DNA of 64,000 nucleotides from Pseudoselenomonas ruminantium (GTDB lineage Bacteria; Bacillota; Negativicutes; Selenomonadales; Selenomonadaceae). Below, one piece after another: positions 33,633 to 42,380 of the stretch. A model generated the notes under the pieces. It made no database searches, was not told where the DNA came from, and worked only from the letters and a program-made list of their open reading frames with translations. The translations under genes and the position numbers were made by a program. The stretch is taken from the NCBI RefSeq assembly GCF_900142515.1, contig NZ_FRBC01000016.1, positions 1-64,000 of the forward strand, read 5' to 3'. Every line of letters starts with the position of its first letter. Positions within the stretch are counted from its first letter, which is position 1.

Positions 33633-34601
33633 ATGCTGGCCAGAAAAAAAATACGCTGTCTGTTGTCAGCGGGGATATGCAGTGCTTTGTTGTGGGTGGG
33701 ACAGCCGCAGGTTTTGGCAGCAGATCAGGATTGGAGTCCGGATGAGTTGATCACACAGTATACGCTGGCGCTGGAAGCAGACCCTGGCAATCCTGTAGCG
33801 ATGCATTATCGCGGGACTGCTTATTTGCGCAAAGGGGAGCTGGATAAAGCAATCGAGGATTTCACTGCGGCAATCAATTTGCGGGATAAATATGCAGAGG
33901 CCTATCATAACCGGGCTGCTGCTTATTGGCGGCAGGGAAAGAAAGAGCAGGCACTGGAAGATTACAATCAGGCCATTGCCTGTGATGGCAAGGTTCCGCA
34001 GGTCTATAATGACCGCGGCCGTTTGCAGGCTGAAATGGCAGAAGGCTGCCGAACGGACAAACAGCCGGCTAAGGCAGCGGCGTTTTATGAGGGCGCGGTG
34101 CAGGACTTTACCCGCGCAGTAGAGATGAAGCCGGACTATGCTGAAGCCTGGATGAATCGCGGTGAATTATATGCTGTCTGGTCGAAGACTGACCTGGCGA
34201 TAGCGGATTTTACCCGGGTGATGGCAATCAAGCCGGATCATTATAAGGCCAGGGTCAGCCGTGGCGTGGCCTATAACCAGCTCGGGCGGACGGAAGATGC
34301 CCTGGCGGACTATAATCAGGCAATCCGGTTGGATGATACACAAGGCGCGGCTTATAGCAACCGTGGTGTCATTTACCTGAACAAGCAGGATTATCAGCAG
34401 GCCATCCGGGATTTCAAGCTGGCAGTGGAGCGGGATCGGAAGGATAGCAATGCTTTTGTTGGCCTGGGAAAAGCCTATTATTCTTTGCAGGATTATGATA
34501 ATGCCCTGAATAGTTACACGACGGCCTTGTCGCTCAATCCGGGCATAAAGCCGGCACTGGAAGGCTTGCAGGCTGTGTATGCAGCCAGAGCGCATGCCTG
34601 A
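33633..34601 (+). CDS. exported TPR-repeat protein
   Basis: A 322-residue protein with a signal peptide (about residues 1-30, cleavage near VLA-ADQD) followed by about seven TPR-like units running to the end (for example NPVAMHYRGTAYLRKGELDKA, AEAYHNRAAAYWRQGKKEQA and QGAAYSNRGVIYLNKQDYQQA, each read in part). TPR arrays form protein-binding scaffolds. GGGAGG lies 8 nt before the ATG at 33633; an earlier in-frame ATG at 33615 is less well placed. It follows the CAP gene by 33 nt. No specific function can be named. Confidence 0.85.
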   Translation: MLARKKIRCLLSAGICSALLWVGQPQVLAADQDWSPDELITQYTLALEADPGNPVAMHYRGTAYLRKGELDKAIEDFTAAINLRDKYAEAYHNRAAAYWRQGKKEQALEDYNQAIACDGKVPQVYNDRGRLQAEMAEGCRTDKQPAKAAAFYEGAVQDFTRAVEMKPDYAEAWMNRGELYAVWSKTDLAIADFTRVMAIKPDHYKARVSRGVAYNQLGRTEDALADYNQAIRLDDTQGAAYSNRGVIYLNKQDYQQAIRDFKLAVERDRKDSNAFVGLGKAYYSLQDYDNALNSYTTALSLNPGIKPALEGLQAVYAARAHA

Positions 34602-34625
34602 AAAGCGGTGCTGGGCTAGACTTCA

Positions 34626-34684
34626 AAGGGGTCACTCCTGATGAACCAGATGGTTTCTGGCTTATCGGGAGTGACCCCTTTTCG
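34626..34684. terminator. bidirectional terminator between the TPR gene and the YgbA-like gene
   Basis: A 13-bp perfect stem (AAGGGGTCACTCC / GGAGTGACCCCTT) around a smaller inner hairpin, with T on the plus-strand side and an A-rich left flank, between two convergent genes. Confidence 0.75.
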
Positions 34685-34703
34685 TCATGTTGCGGCCGGA
34701 GCC

Positions 34704-35165
34704 TTATTTCTTTTCTTTCCGTTCTTTGGCGCGTTTCTTGGCGGCTTCTTCCTTGGCCTTGACTTTGTCGTCGATCTTTTTGGCCTGCTGGTATTTGGCA
34801 TAATCCACGCCCATGCTGGCCAGCTTGTGCTTGATTGCCATCATGGGATGGGACAGGAACATGCGCTTCTGGGTGCCGTTCATGATGGTCATGAATTCCT
34901 GCGCCTGTTTTGCACCGAAGCAGGCAGCGGCGCGGTCGCAACGGTCACAGATGGGTTTCGTGATGCCGTAGGGACAGCGGTTCATCTTGGTCATAACCGT
35001 TGCCAGCAGGGCCGTGCATTTTGGGCAGAGTTTGTCGCCTTTCGTATCATGATGACCATGGCAATATATGCCGAAGGTCTTTTTGATGTTTTCCTTTTCC
35101 TTGGGAATATTGTTTTTGATTTCTACCGGCTTACGCTTGGGCAGAAAACGCGAAAAAATGCTCAT
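34704..35165 (-). CDS. YgbA-like (nitrous-oxide-stimulated promoter family) Cys-rich protein
   Basis: A 153-residue protein whose middle holds a Cys/His-rich core: YCHGHH, LCPKC, MNRCPYG, PICDRCDRAAACFG, and then RMFLSHPMMAIKHKL. The order and spacing resemble E. coli YgbA (YgbA_NO family), linked to nitric-oxide stress. A Lys/Glu-rich tail (about 130-153) follows. The cysteines could hold a metal or iron-sulfur cluster. AAAGGTGA lies upstream of the ATG on the minus strand. Confidence 0.75.
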   Translation of the reverse strand: MSIFSRFLPKRKPVEIKNNIPKEKENIKKTFGIYCHGHHDTKGDKLCPKCTALLATVMTKMNRCPYGITKPICDRCDRAAACFGAKQAQEFMTIMNGTQKRMFLSHPMMAIKHKLASMGVDYAKYQQAKKIDDKVKAKEEAAKKRAKERKEKK

Positions 35166-35258
35166 TTCGTATCACCTTTCGATATAAATGGATATATAAT
35201 ACACCATTCTATTTTAATGGTATTTCAGGAGAAAAGCAAGGGCGGGGACAATGAACTC

Positions 35259-35286
35259 TTGACCTGTAGCTGATTTTTAGTATAAT
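35259..35286 (+). promoter_or_regulatory. promoter of the small membrane protein / degS operon
   Basis: TTGACC (35259-35264), 16 bp, TATAAT (35281-35286). A second TATAAT lies at 35303-35308. The first pair gives a start near 35293. Confidence 0.65.
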
Positions 35287-35320
35287 TTAAAGTGTAAGAT
35301 TGTATAATGCGGAATTGAGG

Positions 35321-35521
35321 GTGGAGAAAATAGAGTTCATTAGGAATCATGGTAAATTCATTACCAATATATTGGTTGTGCTTTTGGTAGTTATGGCAGT
35401 TTATACTAAATTGCAGGAGAATGGTATGGATGCGCTGTTTAAACTGACGGATCTGTATATTTTGGCTGGCGGCCTTTTAGGGTTGTTGGTAGTTCGTTTC
35501 CTCAGCAAGCGCAAAAAGTAG
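35321..35521 (+). CDS. small two-span membrane protein, unrecognised
   Basis: An ORF of about 66 residues with two hydrophobic segments (ITNILVVLLVVMAVYTK and LYILAGGLLGLLVVRFL) and a basic C-terminus (SKRKK). The start is uncertain: GTG at 35321 and TTG at 35315 are possible, while a TTG at 35300 sits too close to the likely transcription start. It precedes the DegS-like gene by 37 nt, so it may share its transcript. No family recognised. Confidence 0.5.
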   Translation: MEKIEFIRNHGKFITNILVVLLVVMAVYTKLQENGMDALFKLTDLYILAGGLLGLLVVRFLSKRKK

Positions 35522-35558
35522 GTTCTCAAGGTACAGCAGCGGCATCAAGGAGAACGAT

Positions 35559-36845
35559 ATGGCAGACCAGCGCAGTGGGAGCCTCCCCCCCGATGTGGGC
35601 GGGCTGCAGGCACAGTCCCTGAAGAAAATTTTAATCAATACGATCAGTACTATTGAAGATAACAAGTCGCAGATTTTTGAAATCTACGAGACTGCCCGCT
35701 CAGAGGTGGAAAGCAGCCGCAAACTATTGGCAGATCTAAAGGAACAAGTGCGTCAGACCATTGACCGGGTTGATGAGCTTGCCGAACGGGAACAACAGGA
35801 AAAACAAAGGTTGGTCAGGGTCAGCAGTAATTTTCAGGATTATTCCGAGGAAAAGGTACGGGAAAGCTATGAAGCGGTGAAGAACGTACAGGTTTCCCTA
35901 GGCGTGGAACGGGAGAAGGAAGCGAATCTCAGAGCACAACGGGATAAGCTGGAACTGCGTCTGCGCAATCTGCAGGTAATGCTGGCACAGGCAGAGCATC
36001 TGGCTCTGGCGGTAGGTTCTGTACTTTCTTATCTCAGCACGCAGGTCAATGGCGTAATCTGGAAGATTGAAGCGGTGCAGAAGGAAAAATTCATTGGTGC
36101 ACGGATCATCAAGGCACAGGAAGAGGAACGTTACCGCATTTCCCGGGAAATCCACGATGGGCCGGCGCAGGATCTGGCCAATCTTATTTTCCAGACATCC
36201 ATTGCGGAGAAGCTGGTGGATTATGATCCCGATGAGGCTAAGCGTACCTTGCAGGAATTGCGGCAGCAGATGCGGGATTGCCTGGGCAGCGTGCGCGAAG
36301 TTATCTTTGATATGCGTCCGATGGCTTTGGATGATCTGGGACTGGTGGCGGCTCTCAATCAGTTGATCGGGCGCATCGCTTCCCGCGGGACTTTGGCGAT
36401 TGATTTTTCTATGGATGGCAAGGTGTATGATATGCCGAAACATGTGGAAATCGCTGTTTTCCGCATTGTGCAGGAGGCACTCAACAATATCAGCCATCAT
36501 GCAGAGACGGATAATGCCAAGGTGCGGATGCTGTACTCACCGACTGCGTTATCGGTGCTTATTGAAGATGCAGGGAAAGGTTTCAATCCGGATTTTGGGA
36601 TGGGGACTGTGAACGAAGATGGTGAGTCACCAGCCGCAGAGGCGGCAGAGATTCCCAGTCATTTCGGACTGATGGGCATGCGGGAACGGGCGAAGATCAT
36701 TGGTGCCGATCTGAACATCACCTCAGCCATAGGGGAGGGAACCCGGGTACATCTGCGTGTGCCGCTGCGTCAGCCGCAAGTGGAGACAAAAGATGTGAAG
36801 GTGGTCAAGACGTCAGAGAAAAAAAGAGGCATGATTAGTAAATGA
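35559..36845 (+). CDS. degS: DegS-like cytoplasmic sensor histidine kinase
   Basis: A 428-residue kinase without membrane segments. A long coiled-coil sensor part (about residues 15-180) precedes the HisKA_3 dimerisation helix with the phospho-acceptor histidine in EEERYRISREIHDGPAQDLAN, then the HATPase region with VQEALNNISHHAETD, DAGKGF and HFGLMGMRERAKIIGADL. This is the layout of Bacillus DegS. Its probable partner is the DegU-like regulator at 4674, about 30 kb away; in Bacillus the two genes are adjacent. Its stop overlaps the decarboxylase start by 4 nt (ATGA). Confidence 0.87.
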   Translation: MADQRSGSLPPDVGGLQAQSLKKILINTISTIEDNKSQIFEIYETARSEVESSRKLLADLKEQVRQTIDRVDELAEREQQEKQRLVRVSSNFQDYSEEKVRESYEAVKNVQVSLGVEREKEANLRAQRDKLELRLRNLQVMLAQAEHLALAVGSVLSYLSTQVNGVIWKIEAVQKEKFIGARIIKAQEEERYRISREIHDGPAQDLANLIFQTSIAEKLVDYDPDEAKRTLQELRQQMRDCLGSVREVIFDMRPMALDDLGLVAALNQLIGRIASRGTLAIDFSMDGKVYDMPKHVEIAVFRIVQEALNNISHHAETDNAKVRMLYSPTALSVLIEDAGKGFNPDFGMGTVNEDGESPAAEAAEIPSHFGLMGMRERAKIIGADLNITSAIGEGTRVHLRVPLRQPQVETKDVKVVKTSEKKRGMISK

Positions 36846-38305
36846 CGGATATATTGAATCAATTGCGAGCGCCGGTGGCGGAAGCTATGAAAGCTTACGC
36901 GGGAGACGGCGCTCTCGCTTTTCATACACCGGGGCATAAGCAGGGGCTGGGCGCACATACGCTCTTGCAGGAACTGATTACCCCATTGGGCTTGAAGGAG
37001 GAAGTTTCCCTGATGGAGGAACTGGATGACCTCCATGAGCCCACCATGTGCATAAAAGACGCCCAAAACCTTGCGGCAGCGCTCTATGGAGCTGATGCCG
37101 CTTATTTCATGATTAACGGTACCAGCGGTGCCATCCATGCGATGATCATGGGCACATTGCAGCCCGGGGATACGGTATTGGTGCCCCGCAATGCGCACCG
37201 CTCCATGATTGGCGGGCTGATACTTGCTGGTGTCAGCCCTGTATTCATCCAGCCCCGCATTGACGGGAAGCTGGGGATTCCCATGGGCTTGCAGGTTGAG
37301 GATATCGTGGCGGCGGCAGACGCTCATCCTGAGGCCAGGGCTTTGCTGTTGGTCTATCCCACTTATTACGGGGTGACCATTGACCTGCGCAAGGTGGCTG
37401 ATTTCGTTCATAGCCGCAATATGTTGCTGCTGGTGGATGAGGCTCATGGCCCGCATCTGAGATTCAGCGACAGGTTGCCCTGTCAGGCGCTGGATGCTGG
37501 AGCAGATATGGCAGCGCAGAGCACGCATAAGATCTTAGGCTCGATGACGCAGACGTCCATATTGTTGGCCCGGAAAGGCCGTGTGGATCTGGAGCGGATA
37601 CGCAGTGCGGCAAGTCTGCTGCAGTCGACCAGTCCCAATCAGCTTTTATTGGCTTCGCTGGATATTGCCCGCCTGCAGATGGCAGAGCAGGGCGAAGCTT
37701 TGGTGGGCCGGGCTGTGGAACTGGCCGAAGGCTTGCGGCAGGCGGTAAATGAGATTCCGGGGCTCTGGAGCTTTGGGGCAGATCATCTGCCGGCGGGGGA
37801 AGACCTCGATCTGACCAAGGTGACGGTCAGTGTCCGCGGGTTAGGCATCACCGGGGTGCAGGCGGAATCCATCCTGCGGCACGAATATAAGATACAGTGC
37901 GAGCTTTCCGATGCCTATAATCTGCTGTTCATCATATCCTATGCGGATACGGCAAGGCAGGTGGAAATTCTGGTCAACGCGCTGCAAGGCTTGGCGGCGC
38001 AGTTTGCTGGGGCGCAGGAACTGACGCTTCCTGTGGAGATGCCGCCGATACCGGCAGGAGGCATCAGTCCGCGGGCGGCGTTCTTTGCCGGGCGGGAAAC
38101 GGTGGATTTTGCAGAGGCTGCCGGCTATGTGGCAGCTGAGCAGATCATGTTCTATCCACCGGGAATTCCCATTCTGGCACCGGGGGACAGGATCGACGAC
38201 GAGGCGCTCTATTATATCCGTACCATGCAGAGGCTGGGACTAAAGGTAGTAGGCCCGGCGGACAATTCACTGGAAACGATTCAGGTTGTGAGGGAGAAGC
38301 GATGA
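36842..38305 (+). CDS. Orn/Lys/Arg decarboxylase family protein
   Basis: A 487-residue PLP enzyme of fold type I. HTPGHKQG near residue 30, FMINGTSGAIHAMIM, VPRNAHRSM, VDEAHGPHLRFS, and the PLP lysine in STHKILGSMTQTS mark the YaaO/SpeA-type decarboxylases of Firmicutes. It lacks the N-terminal receiver-like domain of the enteric inducible enzymes. The substrate (arginine, lysine or ornithine) is not decided by sequence; polyamine synthesis is the likely role. Sits between degS and tmk with 4-nt overlaps on both sides. Confidence 0.9.
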   Translation: MTDILNQLRAPVAEAMKAYAGDGALAFHTPGHKQGLGAHTLLQELITPLGLKEEVSLMEELDDLHEPTMCIKDAQNLAAALYGADAAYFMINGTSGAIHAMIMGTLQPGDTVLVPRNAHRSMIGGLILAGVSPVFIQPRIDGKLGIPMGLQVEDIVAAADAHPEARALLLVYPTYYGVTIDLRKVADFVHSRNMLLLVDEAHGPHLRFSDRLPCQALDAGADMAAQSTHKILGSMTQTSILLARKGRVDLERIRSAASLLQSTSPNQLLLASLDIARLQMAEQGEALVGRAVELAEGLRQAVNEIPGLWSFGADHLPAGEDLDLTKVTVSVRGLGITGVQAESILRHEYKIQCELSDAYNLLFIISYADTARQVEILVNALQGLAAQFAGAQELTLPVEMPPIPAGGISPRAAFFAGRETVDFAEAAGYVAAEQIMFYPPGIPILAPGDRIDDEALYYIRTMQRLGLKVVGPADNSLETIQVVREKR

Positions 38306-38976
38306 AAGGCAGATTGATTATTATCGAAGCTGGGGATGGCAGCGGCAAGGCCACGCAGACCAAGGCGCTATATGACCATTTGAAGGCGGACGGACACAGG
38401 GTACACCGCATTGAGTTCCCGGATTACGCCGATGATTCCTCGGCGCTCGTGCGTATGTATCTGGGAGGTGCGTTTGGTGACAAGGCCGCTGATGTCAATG
38501 CCTATGCCGCATCGACTTTCTTTGCGGTAGACCGGTTTGCTTCCTATCAGCGCAAATGGCGGGATTATTATGAAGCCGGGGATATCATCCTGGCTGACCG
38601 CTATACCACCAGCAATATGGTGCATCAGGCAGTCAAGCTCACGGAACGGAACGAACGTGAGGCCTTTTTGGATTGGCTCTGGGATTTTGAGTTCGGCAAG
38701 ATGGGCCTGCCAGTGCCGGATAAGGTGATTTTCCTCGATATGGCACCGGAAGTGGCCGATAAGCTCATTGCGGCCAGAGCGGAAGAAACTGCCACGAAAA
38801 AGGATATCCATGAGCGGGACACGGATTACCTGCACCGCTGTCATGCAGCTTATCTGGAACTGGCGGCAAAGTACGATTGGGATAAGGTTATCTGCAATGA
38901 AGGGGATGATCCCCGCAGTATCGAAGCGATCCACAAGGATGTCTACGCCCTTGTGGAAGCATTGTTGAAGAAGTAA
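38302..38976 (+). CDS. tmk: thymidylate kinase
   Basis: A 224-residue dTMP kinase: P-loop IEAGDGSGKATQTK (about residues 8-21), EFPDY, the DRYTTSN stretch and a lid region rich in basic residues (RAEETATKKDIHERD). It makes dTDP for DNA synthesis. It overlaps the decarboxylase gene by 4 nt; the gap to rnmV is 9 nt. The P-loop region is slightly divergent (EAGDGSGK where EGxDGxGK is usual). Confidence 0.93.
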   Translation: MKGRLIIIEAGDGSGKATQTKALYDHLKADGHRVHRIEFPDYADDSSALVRMYLGGAFGDKAADVNAYAASTFFAVDRFASYQRKWRDYYEAGDIILADRYTTSNMVHQAVKLTERNEREAFLDWLWDFEFGKMGLPVPDKVIFLDMAPEVADKLIAARAEETATKKDIHERDTDYLHRCHAAYLELAAKYDWDKVICNEGDDPRSIEAIHKDVYALVEALLKK

Positions 38977-38985
38977 GGAGTTATC

Positions 38986-39543
38986 ATGATAAAGGAAGTT
39001 TTGGTGGTGGAAGGCAAGATGGACGTGGTGGCCATCGACAAGGCCGTAGAGGCCGACTGCATCATCACCGAAGGATTTAATCTGAAGAAACAGGCCCTCA
39101 AGAATATCGAGCAGGCCTATAAGAAGCGCGGCATCATCATCATGACGGATCCGGATTCGGCAGGAGAGCGGATCCGTTCCTATCTGACCAAGCGTTTCCC
39201 GAATGCCAAGCATGCTTTTGTGCCCGTGGAAGATGCCACGGACAACGATGATATCGGCATTGAGCAGGCCAAGCCGGATGCCATCCGCAAGGCGCTGGAG
39301 AAAGTCCGCACGATGGATTGGGAGCCGACCAACAATTTCAGCGGCGCTGACCTCATTGTGAATGATTTGTCCGGGGCGAGTGCCGCCGCCAGCCGCCGGG
39401 CTAAGCTTGGCGCCAAATTAGGTCTGGGCTTTGCCAATGCCAAGACTTTTTTGAAGCGGCTCAATCACTATGGCGTGACGCGGGAAGAATTTGAACGGGC
39501 CGTAGCCGAATTGAATGCAGAAGAAGTGGAGGATGCGAAATGA
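38986..39543 (+). CDS. rnmV: ribonuclease M5
   Basis: A 185-residue Toprim-domain RNase that finishes 5S rRNA maturation in Firmicutes. The Toprim glutamate is in VVEGKMDVVAIDKA and the acidic pair in IMTDPDSAGERIR; the C-terminal part has LSGASAAASRRAKLG. It overlaps rsmA by 4 nt (ATGA), an order that is common in Firmicutes. Confidence 0.95.
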   Translation: MIKEVLVVEGKMDVVAIDKAVEADCIITEGFNLKKQALKNIEQAYKKRGIIIMTDPDSAGERIRSYLTKRFPNAKHAFVPVEDATDNDDIGIEQAKPDAIRKALEKVRTMDWEPTNNFSGADLIVNDLSGASAAASRRAKLGAKLGLGFANAKTFLKRLNHYGVTREEFERAVAELNAEEVEDAK

Positions 39544-40403
39544 GTGAAAAAGCCATACAGCCGAAGATTGCCAGCCGGGAGGTAACCACCCATATCCTCA
39601 AGGCGTTCGGCCTGCGCATGAGCAAGAAACTGGGACAGAATTTCCTGATTGATGCCAGCATCGTGCAGGGCATTGTGGATGCGGCGGAGATTGAAGAAGG
39701 TGACCGCGTCCTGGAAATCGGCCCGGGCATCGGTACCCTGACCCAGGGACTCGCTGAAGCCGGTGCGGATGTGACGGCGGTCGAGCTGGACAAGAAACTG
39801 CCCGCAGTGCTGGCCGAAACGCTCAAAGGCTATGACAATGTGCGCATTGTGCCTGGTGATATCCTCAAGGTCAACATCCCGGAAATCATGGGGGATAAGC
39901 CCTTCAAGGTGGCAGCAAACCTGCCTTACTATATCACGACGCCAATCCTCATGGCACTGCTGGAACGCCATCTGCCCATCACTCATATGGTGACGATGGT
40001 GCAGAAGGAAGTGGCCCTGCGCATGGTGGCAAAACCTGGCGGCAAGGATTATGGTGCCCTGTCTGTGGCCGTGCAGTATTACACCGAGCCAGAAATCGTG
40101 CTGGATGTGCCGCCGCGTTCTTTCATCCCTGCTCCGGAAGTGGACAGCGTGGTCATCGCCTGCAAGGTAAGAGAGTCTCCGGCTGTTGAGGTGCAGGATG
40201 AAAAGATGTTCTTCCGCGTGGTCAAGGCCGCCTTTGGCCAGCGTCGCAAGACGCTCTCCAATGCCCTCAAGGGCGGCGGCTTTGCCAAGGAACAGGTGGC
40301 ACCAGCTATGGAGCAGGCTGGTATCGAGCTCAACCGTCGGGGCGAGACGCTGAGTCTGGAAGAATTCGCCCGTCTGGCCGATGCGTTCAGTTCGCTGGCC
40401 TGA
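39540..40403 (+). CDS. rsmA: 16S rRNA (adenine1518/1519-N6)-dimethyltransferase
   Basis: A 287-residue KsgA/RsmA that dimethylates two adjacent adenines in helix 45 of 16S rRNA. Motifs: KKLGQNFLID, the SAM motif VLEIGPGIGTLTQGLAE, VAANLPYYITTPIL and KAAFGQRRKTLSNALK. It closes the run degS-decarboxylase-tmk-rnmV-rsmA and is followed by a strong terminator. Confidence 0.97.
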   Translation: MSEKAIQPKIASREVTTHILKAFGLRMSKKLGQNFLIDASIVQGIVDAAEIEEGDRVLEIGPGIGTLTQGLAEAGADVTAVELDKKLPAVLAETLKGYDNVRIVPGDILKVNIPEIMGDKPFKVAANLPYYITTPILMALLERHLPITHMVTMVQKEVALRMVAKPGGKDYGALSVAVQYYTEPEIVLDVPPRSFIPAPEVDSVVIACKVRESPAVEVQDEKMFFRVVKAAFGQRRKTLSNALKGGGFAKEQVAPAMEQAGIELNRRGETLSLEEFARLADAFSSLA

Positions 40404-40427
40404 CATCTACAAGGATATATGGAAGAC

Positions 40428-40472
40428 GCCCGGAAGCTGATTGGTATAGAAATTTCAGCTTCCGGGCTGTTT
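40428..40472 (+). terminator. intrinsic terminator after rsmA
   Basis: A 13-bp perfect stem (GCCCGGAAGCTGA / TCAGCTTCCGGGC) around a 14-nt loop, followed by TGTTTT. Confidence 0.85.
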
Positions 40473-40474
40473 TG

Positions 40475-40486
40475 TTGTCATGACAA
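40475..40486. promoter_or_regulatory. TTGTCATGACAA palindrome upstream of the TPS promoter
   Basis: A perfect 12-bp palindrome about 40 bp upstream of the -35 of the TPS operon, in the position of an activator or repressor site. Cognate factor unknown. Confidence 0.35.
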
Positions 40487-40523
40487 ATGTGCAAATGTAT
40501 GGATGGATTGATAAAACCATTCG

Positions 40524-40552
40524 TTGTTTTATGAAGTTTCCTATGTTACAAT
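40524..40552 (+). promoter_or_regulatory. promoter of the TPS operon
   Basis: TTGTTT (40524-40529), 17 bp, TACAAT (40547-40552), with TG at 40544-40545 making an extended -10. About 65 nt before the TpsB start. Confidence 0.7.
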
Positions 40553-40616
40553 TAGCAGATAGTCATCTATCAATCAGGTTCAGCTACAGATGAAAATCTG
40601 TAAAGAAGGGATTTAT

Positions 40617-42308
40617 ATGCGTAAATATCATAGCTTAAATTTTTTGACAATTAAAAAGACGATGAAAATAATGCCGCCTTTCCTGACAACGCTGGCATTT
40701 TTCCCGTTGAGCGCACAGGCGGCTCCAGTCCCGGAACTGCCCGGAGCTGCCAATGCGGGGGTACAGTTGGAACGGGCCCGGGAGAGCATGGAGCAGGAGC
40801 GCATTGCGCAGCAGATAGGGGAAGATGAAGCAAGACGGGGGGAAAAGGTACAGGGGCAGGCGGAAGATAAGCCGCAGGCTGCTGCATCCGATCTGGTTTT
40901 TGTGTTGAAGAAAGTCGAAACCGATCAATCGGTCATCCTCAGCCAGGAAGAACTGGATTCCATCATAAAACCGTATATCAATCAGTCCATTACTATTAAG
41001 GACCTGTATAAAATCGTCGATAATATCAATAATACCTATATCCAAAAGGAATATATGACCTGCCGGGCCTTTCTGCCGCCGCAGACCATCCATGATGGCG
41101 TGGTGCAGATCAAATTGGTGGAGGGCCGTACGGGGACGGTCCGGGTGGAAGGAAACAAATCCACGCTGACCCGCTATATCACGGAACGTTTCCCCTTACA
41201 GGAAGGACAGATTGCCAACACGGGCAAACTCAATCGCTCCTTGCAGCGTTTCAATGGCACCAATGATATGGCTCTGCGCATCAAGATGCAGGCTGGGGAG
41301 AAACCGGATACTACGGATTATGTGCTGTATGCTTTTGAACCAAAAGATCACAATGTCACCTTGTATATGGACAATAATGGCTATGAGAGCAGTGGCCGCT
41401 TCCGCTATGGACTCTTTTATAATTGGCGCAGTGTCAGCGGTATTCGGGACAGCTTGCGGCTCAGTTATCTGCGCAGCAAAGGTTCAGGGGCATATAATCT
41501 GGGGTATAGTATCCCCGTGGGCCGGCAGGGGATGAAACTGGATATGGATTATACCGGCAACCAGAATGATGTACGGCGTGGTGACTTGCGGCCTCTGGGG
41601 ATTGAAGGCAAGGCATCAGCCTATAGCATTGGCTTGCGCTACCCGCTGGTGGTGAACAGCAGCAAGCGGTATGAGCTGGGGCTGTTGTATCTGAATCAGA
41701 AATCAGAGACTACTTTGGGGAATGGTCAGGTCACCTGGCTGGACGACAAGCTCCATCGCTATAATCTGTATACGGCTTTCACTCATTATGGGAAAAATGA
41801 GGTCTTCTATCATCGCTATGGCCTGATGCGTTCGGCCAAGACTTCGATGGATGGCAAAAGCGAGGACGTGACTCTTTATCAGCTCAATATGTATTGGCGT
41901 AAGGGGCTGCCAAATGATACGGCTTTTATTACCCGTTTCAGCAGCCAGCTGGGAGGAAAGAGTTATATGAGCACAGCTAACCGTTTTTATATTGGTGGTA
42001 TGAATACGGTGCGTGGTTATGAGGAAAGTTTTTTGGGCGGTGACCGCGGCTTTGCTTTGGGGACGGAATATCATTTCCCGCTTATGAAGAAATATCTGCA
42101 GGGATTGGTATTCTTCGACTATGGCCGGGTAAGCGGCGGCTATGTGATTTCGGGAGCCGATACCCTGATGAGTACAGGGCTGGGCATCGCTTGGGAGCAG
42201 AATGATTTTCATGCAAATCTGATTTTGGGCAAGCCACTGAAAAAAGATGTGGGTGGCAAGAAAGTTGACAGCCTCAGAGTGCAGTTCAGCCTAAGCAAGA
42301 CGTTCTGA
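40617..42308 (+). CDS. TpsB outer-membrane transporter (ShlB/FhaC family)
   Basis: A 563-residue TPS transporter of the Omp85 superfamily. It has a long basic signal peptide (cleavage near SAQA-APV, residue 35), a linker/plug-helix part (about 40-95), two POTRA domains (about 95-240, with RAFLPPQTIHDGVVQIKLVEG typical of POTRA1 of ShlB/FhaC) and a C-terminal 16-strand barrel ending in SLRVQFSLSKTF with a terminal Phe. The L6 signature reads VRGYEESFLGGDRG (residues 465-478), the motif needed for secretion. It carries the TpsA product, encoded 72 nt downstream, across the outer membrane. The ATG at 40617 follows AAGAAGGGA. Confidence 0.94.
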   Translation: MRKYHSLNFLTIKKTMKIMPPFLTTLAFFPLSAQAAPVPELPGAANAGVQLERARESMEQERIAQQIGEDEARRGEKVQGQAEDKPQAAASDLVFVLKKVETDQSVILSQEELDSIIKPYINQSITIKDLYKIVDNINNTYIQKEYMTCRAFLPPQTIHDGVVQIKLVEGRTGTVRVEGNKSTLTRYITERFPLQEGQIANTGKLNRSLQRFNGTNDMALRIKMQAGEKPDTTDYVLYAFEPKDHNVTLYMDNNGYESSGRFRYGLFYNWRSVSGIRDSLRLSYLRSKGSGAYNLGYSIPVGRQGMKLDMDYTGNQNDVRRGDLRPLGIEGKASAYSIGLRYPLVVNSSKRYELGLLYLNQKSETTLGNGQVTWLDDKLHRYNLYTAFTHYGKNEVFYHRYGLMRSAKTSMDGKSEDVTLYQLNMYWRKGLPNDTAFITRFSSQLGGKSYMSTANRFYIGGMNTVRGYEESFLGGDRGFALGTEYHFPLMKKYLQGLVFFDYGRVSGGYVISGADTLMSTGLGIAWEQNDFHANLILGKPLKKDVGGKKVDSLRVQFSLSKTF

Positions 42309-42380
42309 TATACATCATCAATAAAGAATGGACAAGACAACTCAGGCGCAGTCTATGGATAGATAAGGAGTGTGGCTATC

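Noticed and set aside
34641..35273. 210-codon ORF on the plus strand opposite the YgbA-like gene
   Set aside because: Its minus-strand partner has a Shine-Dalgarno, a sensible start and a recognisable Cys motif. The plus-strand reading is hydrophobic and Cys/Phe-rich with no ribosome site, as expected for an antisense shadow.
40404..40616. tRNA or small-RNA gene between rsmA and the TPS operon
   Set aside because: Only a terminator, a 12-bp palindrome and a promoter are visible; no cloverleaf can be drawn.
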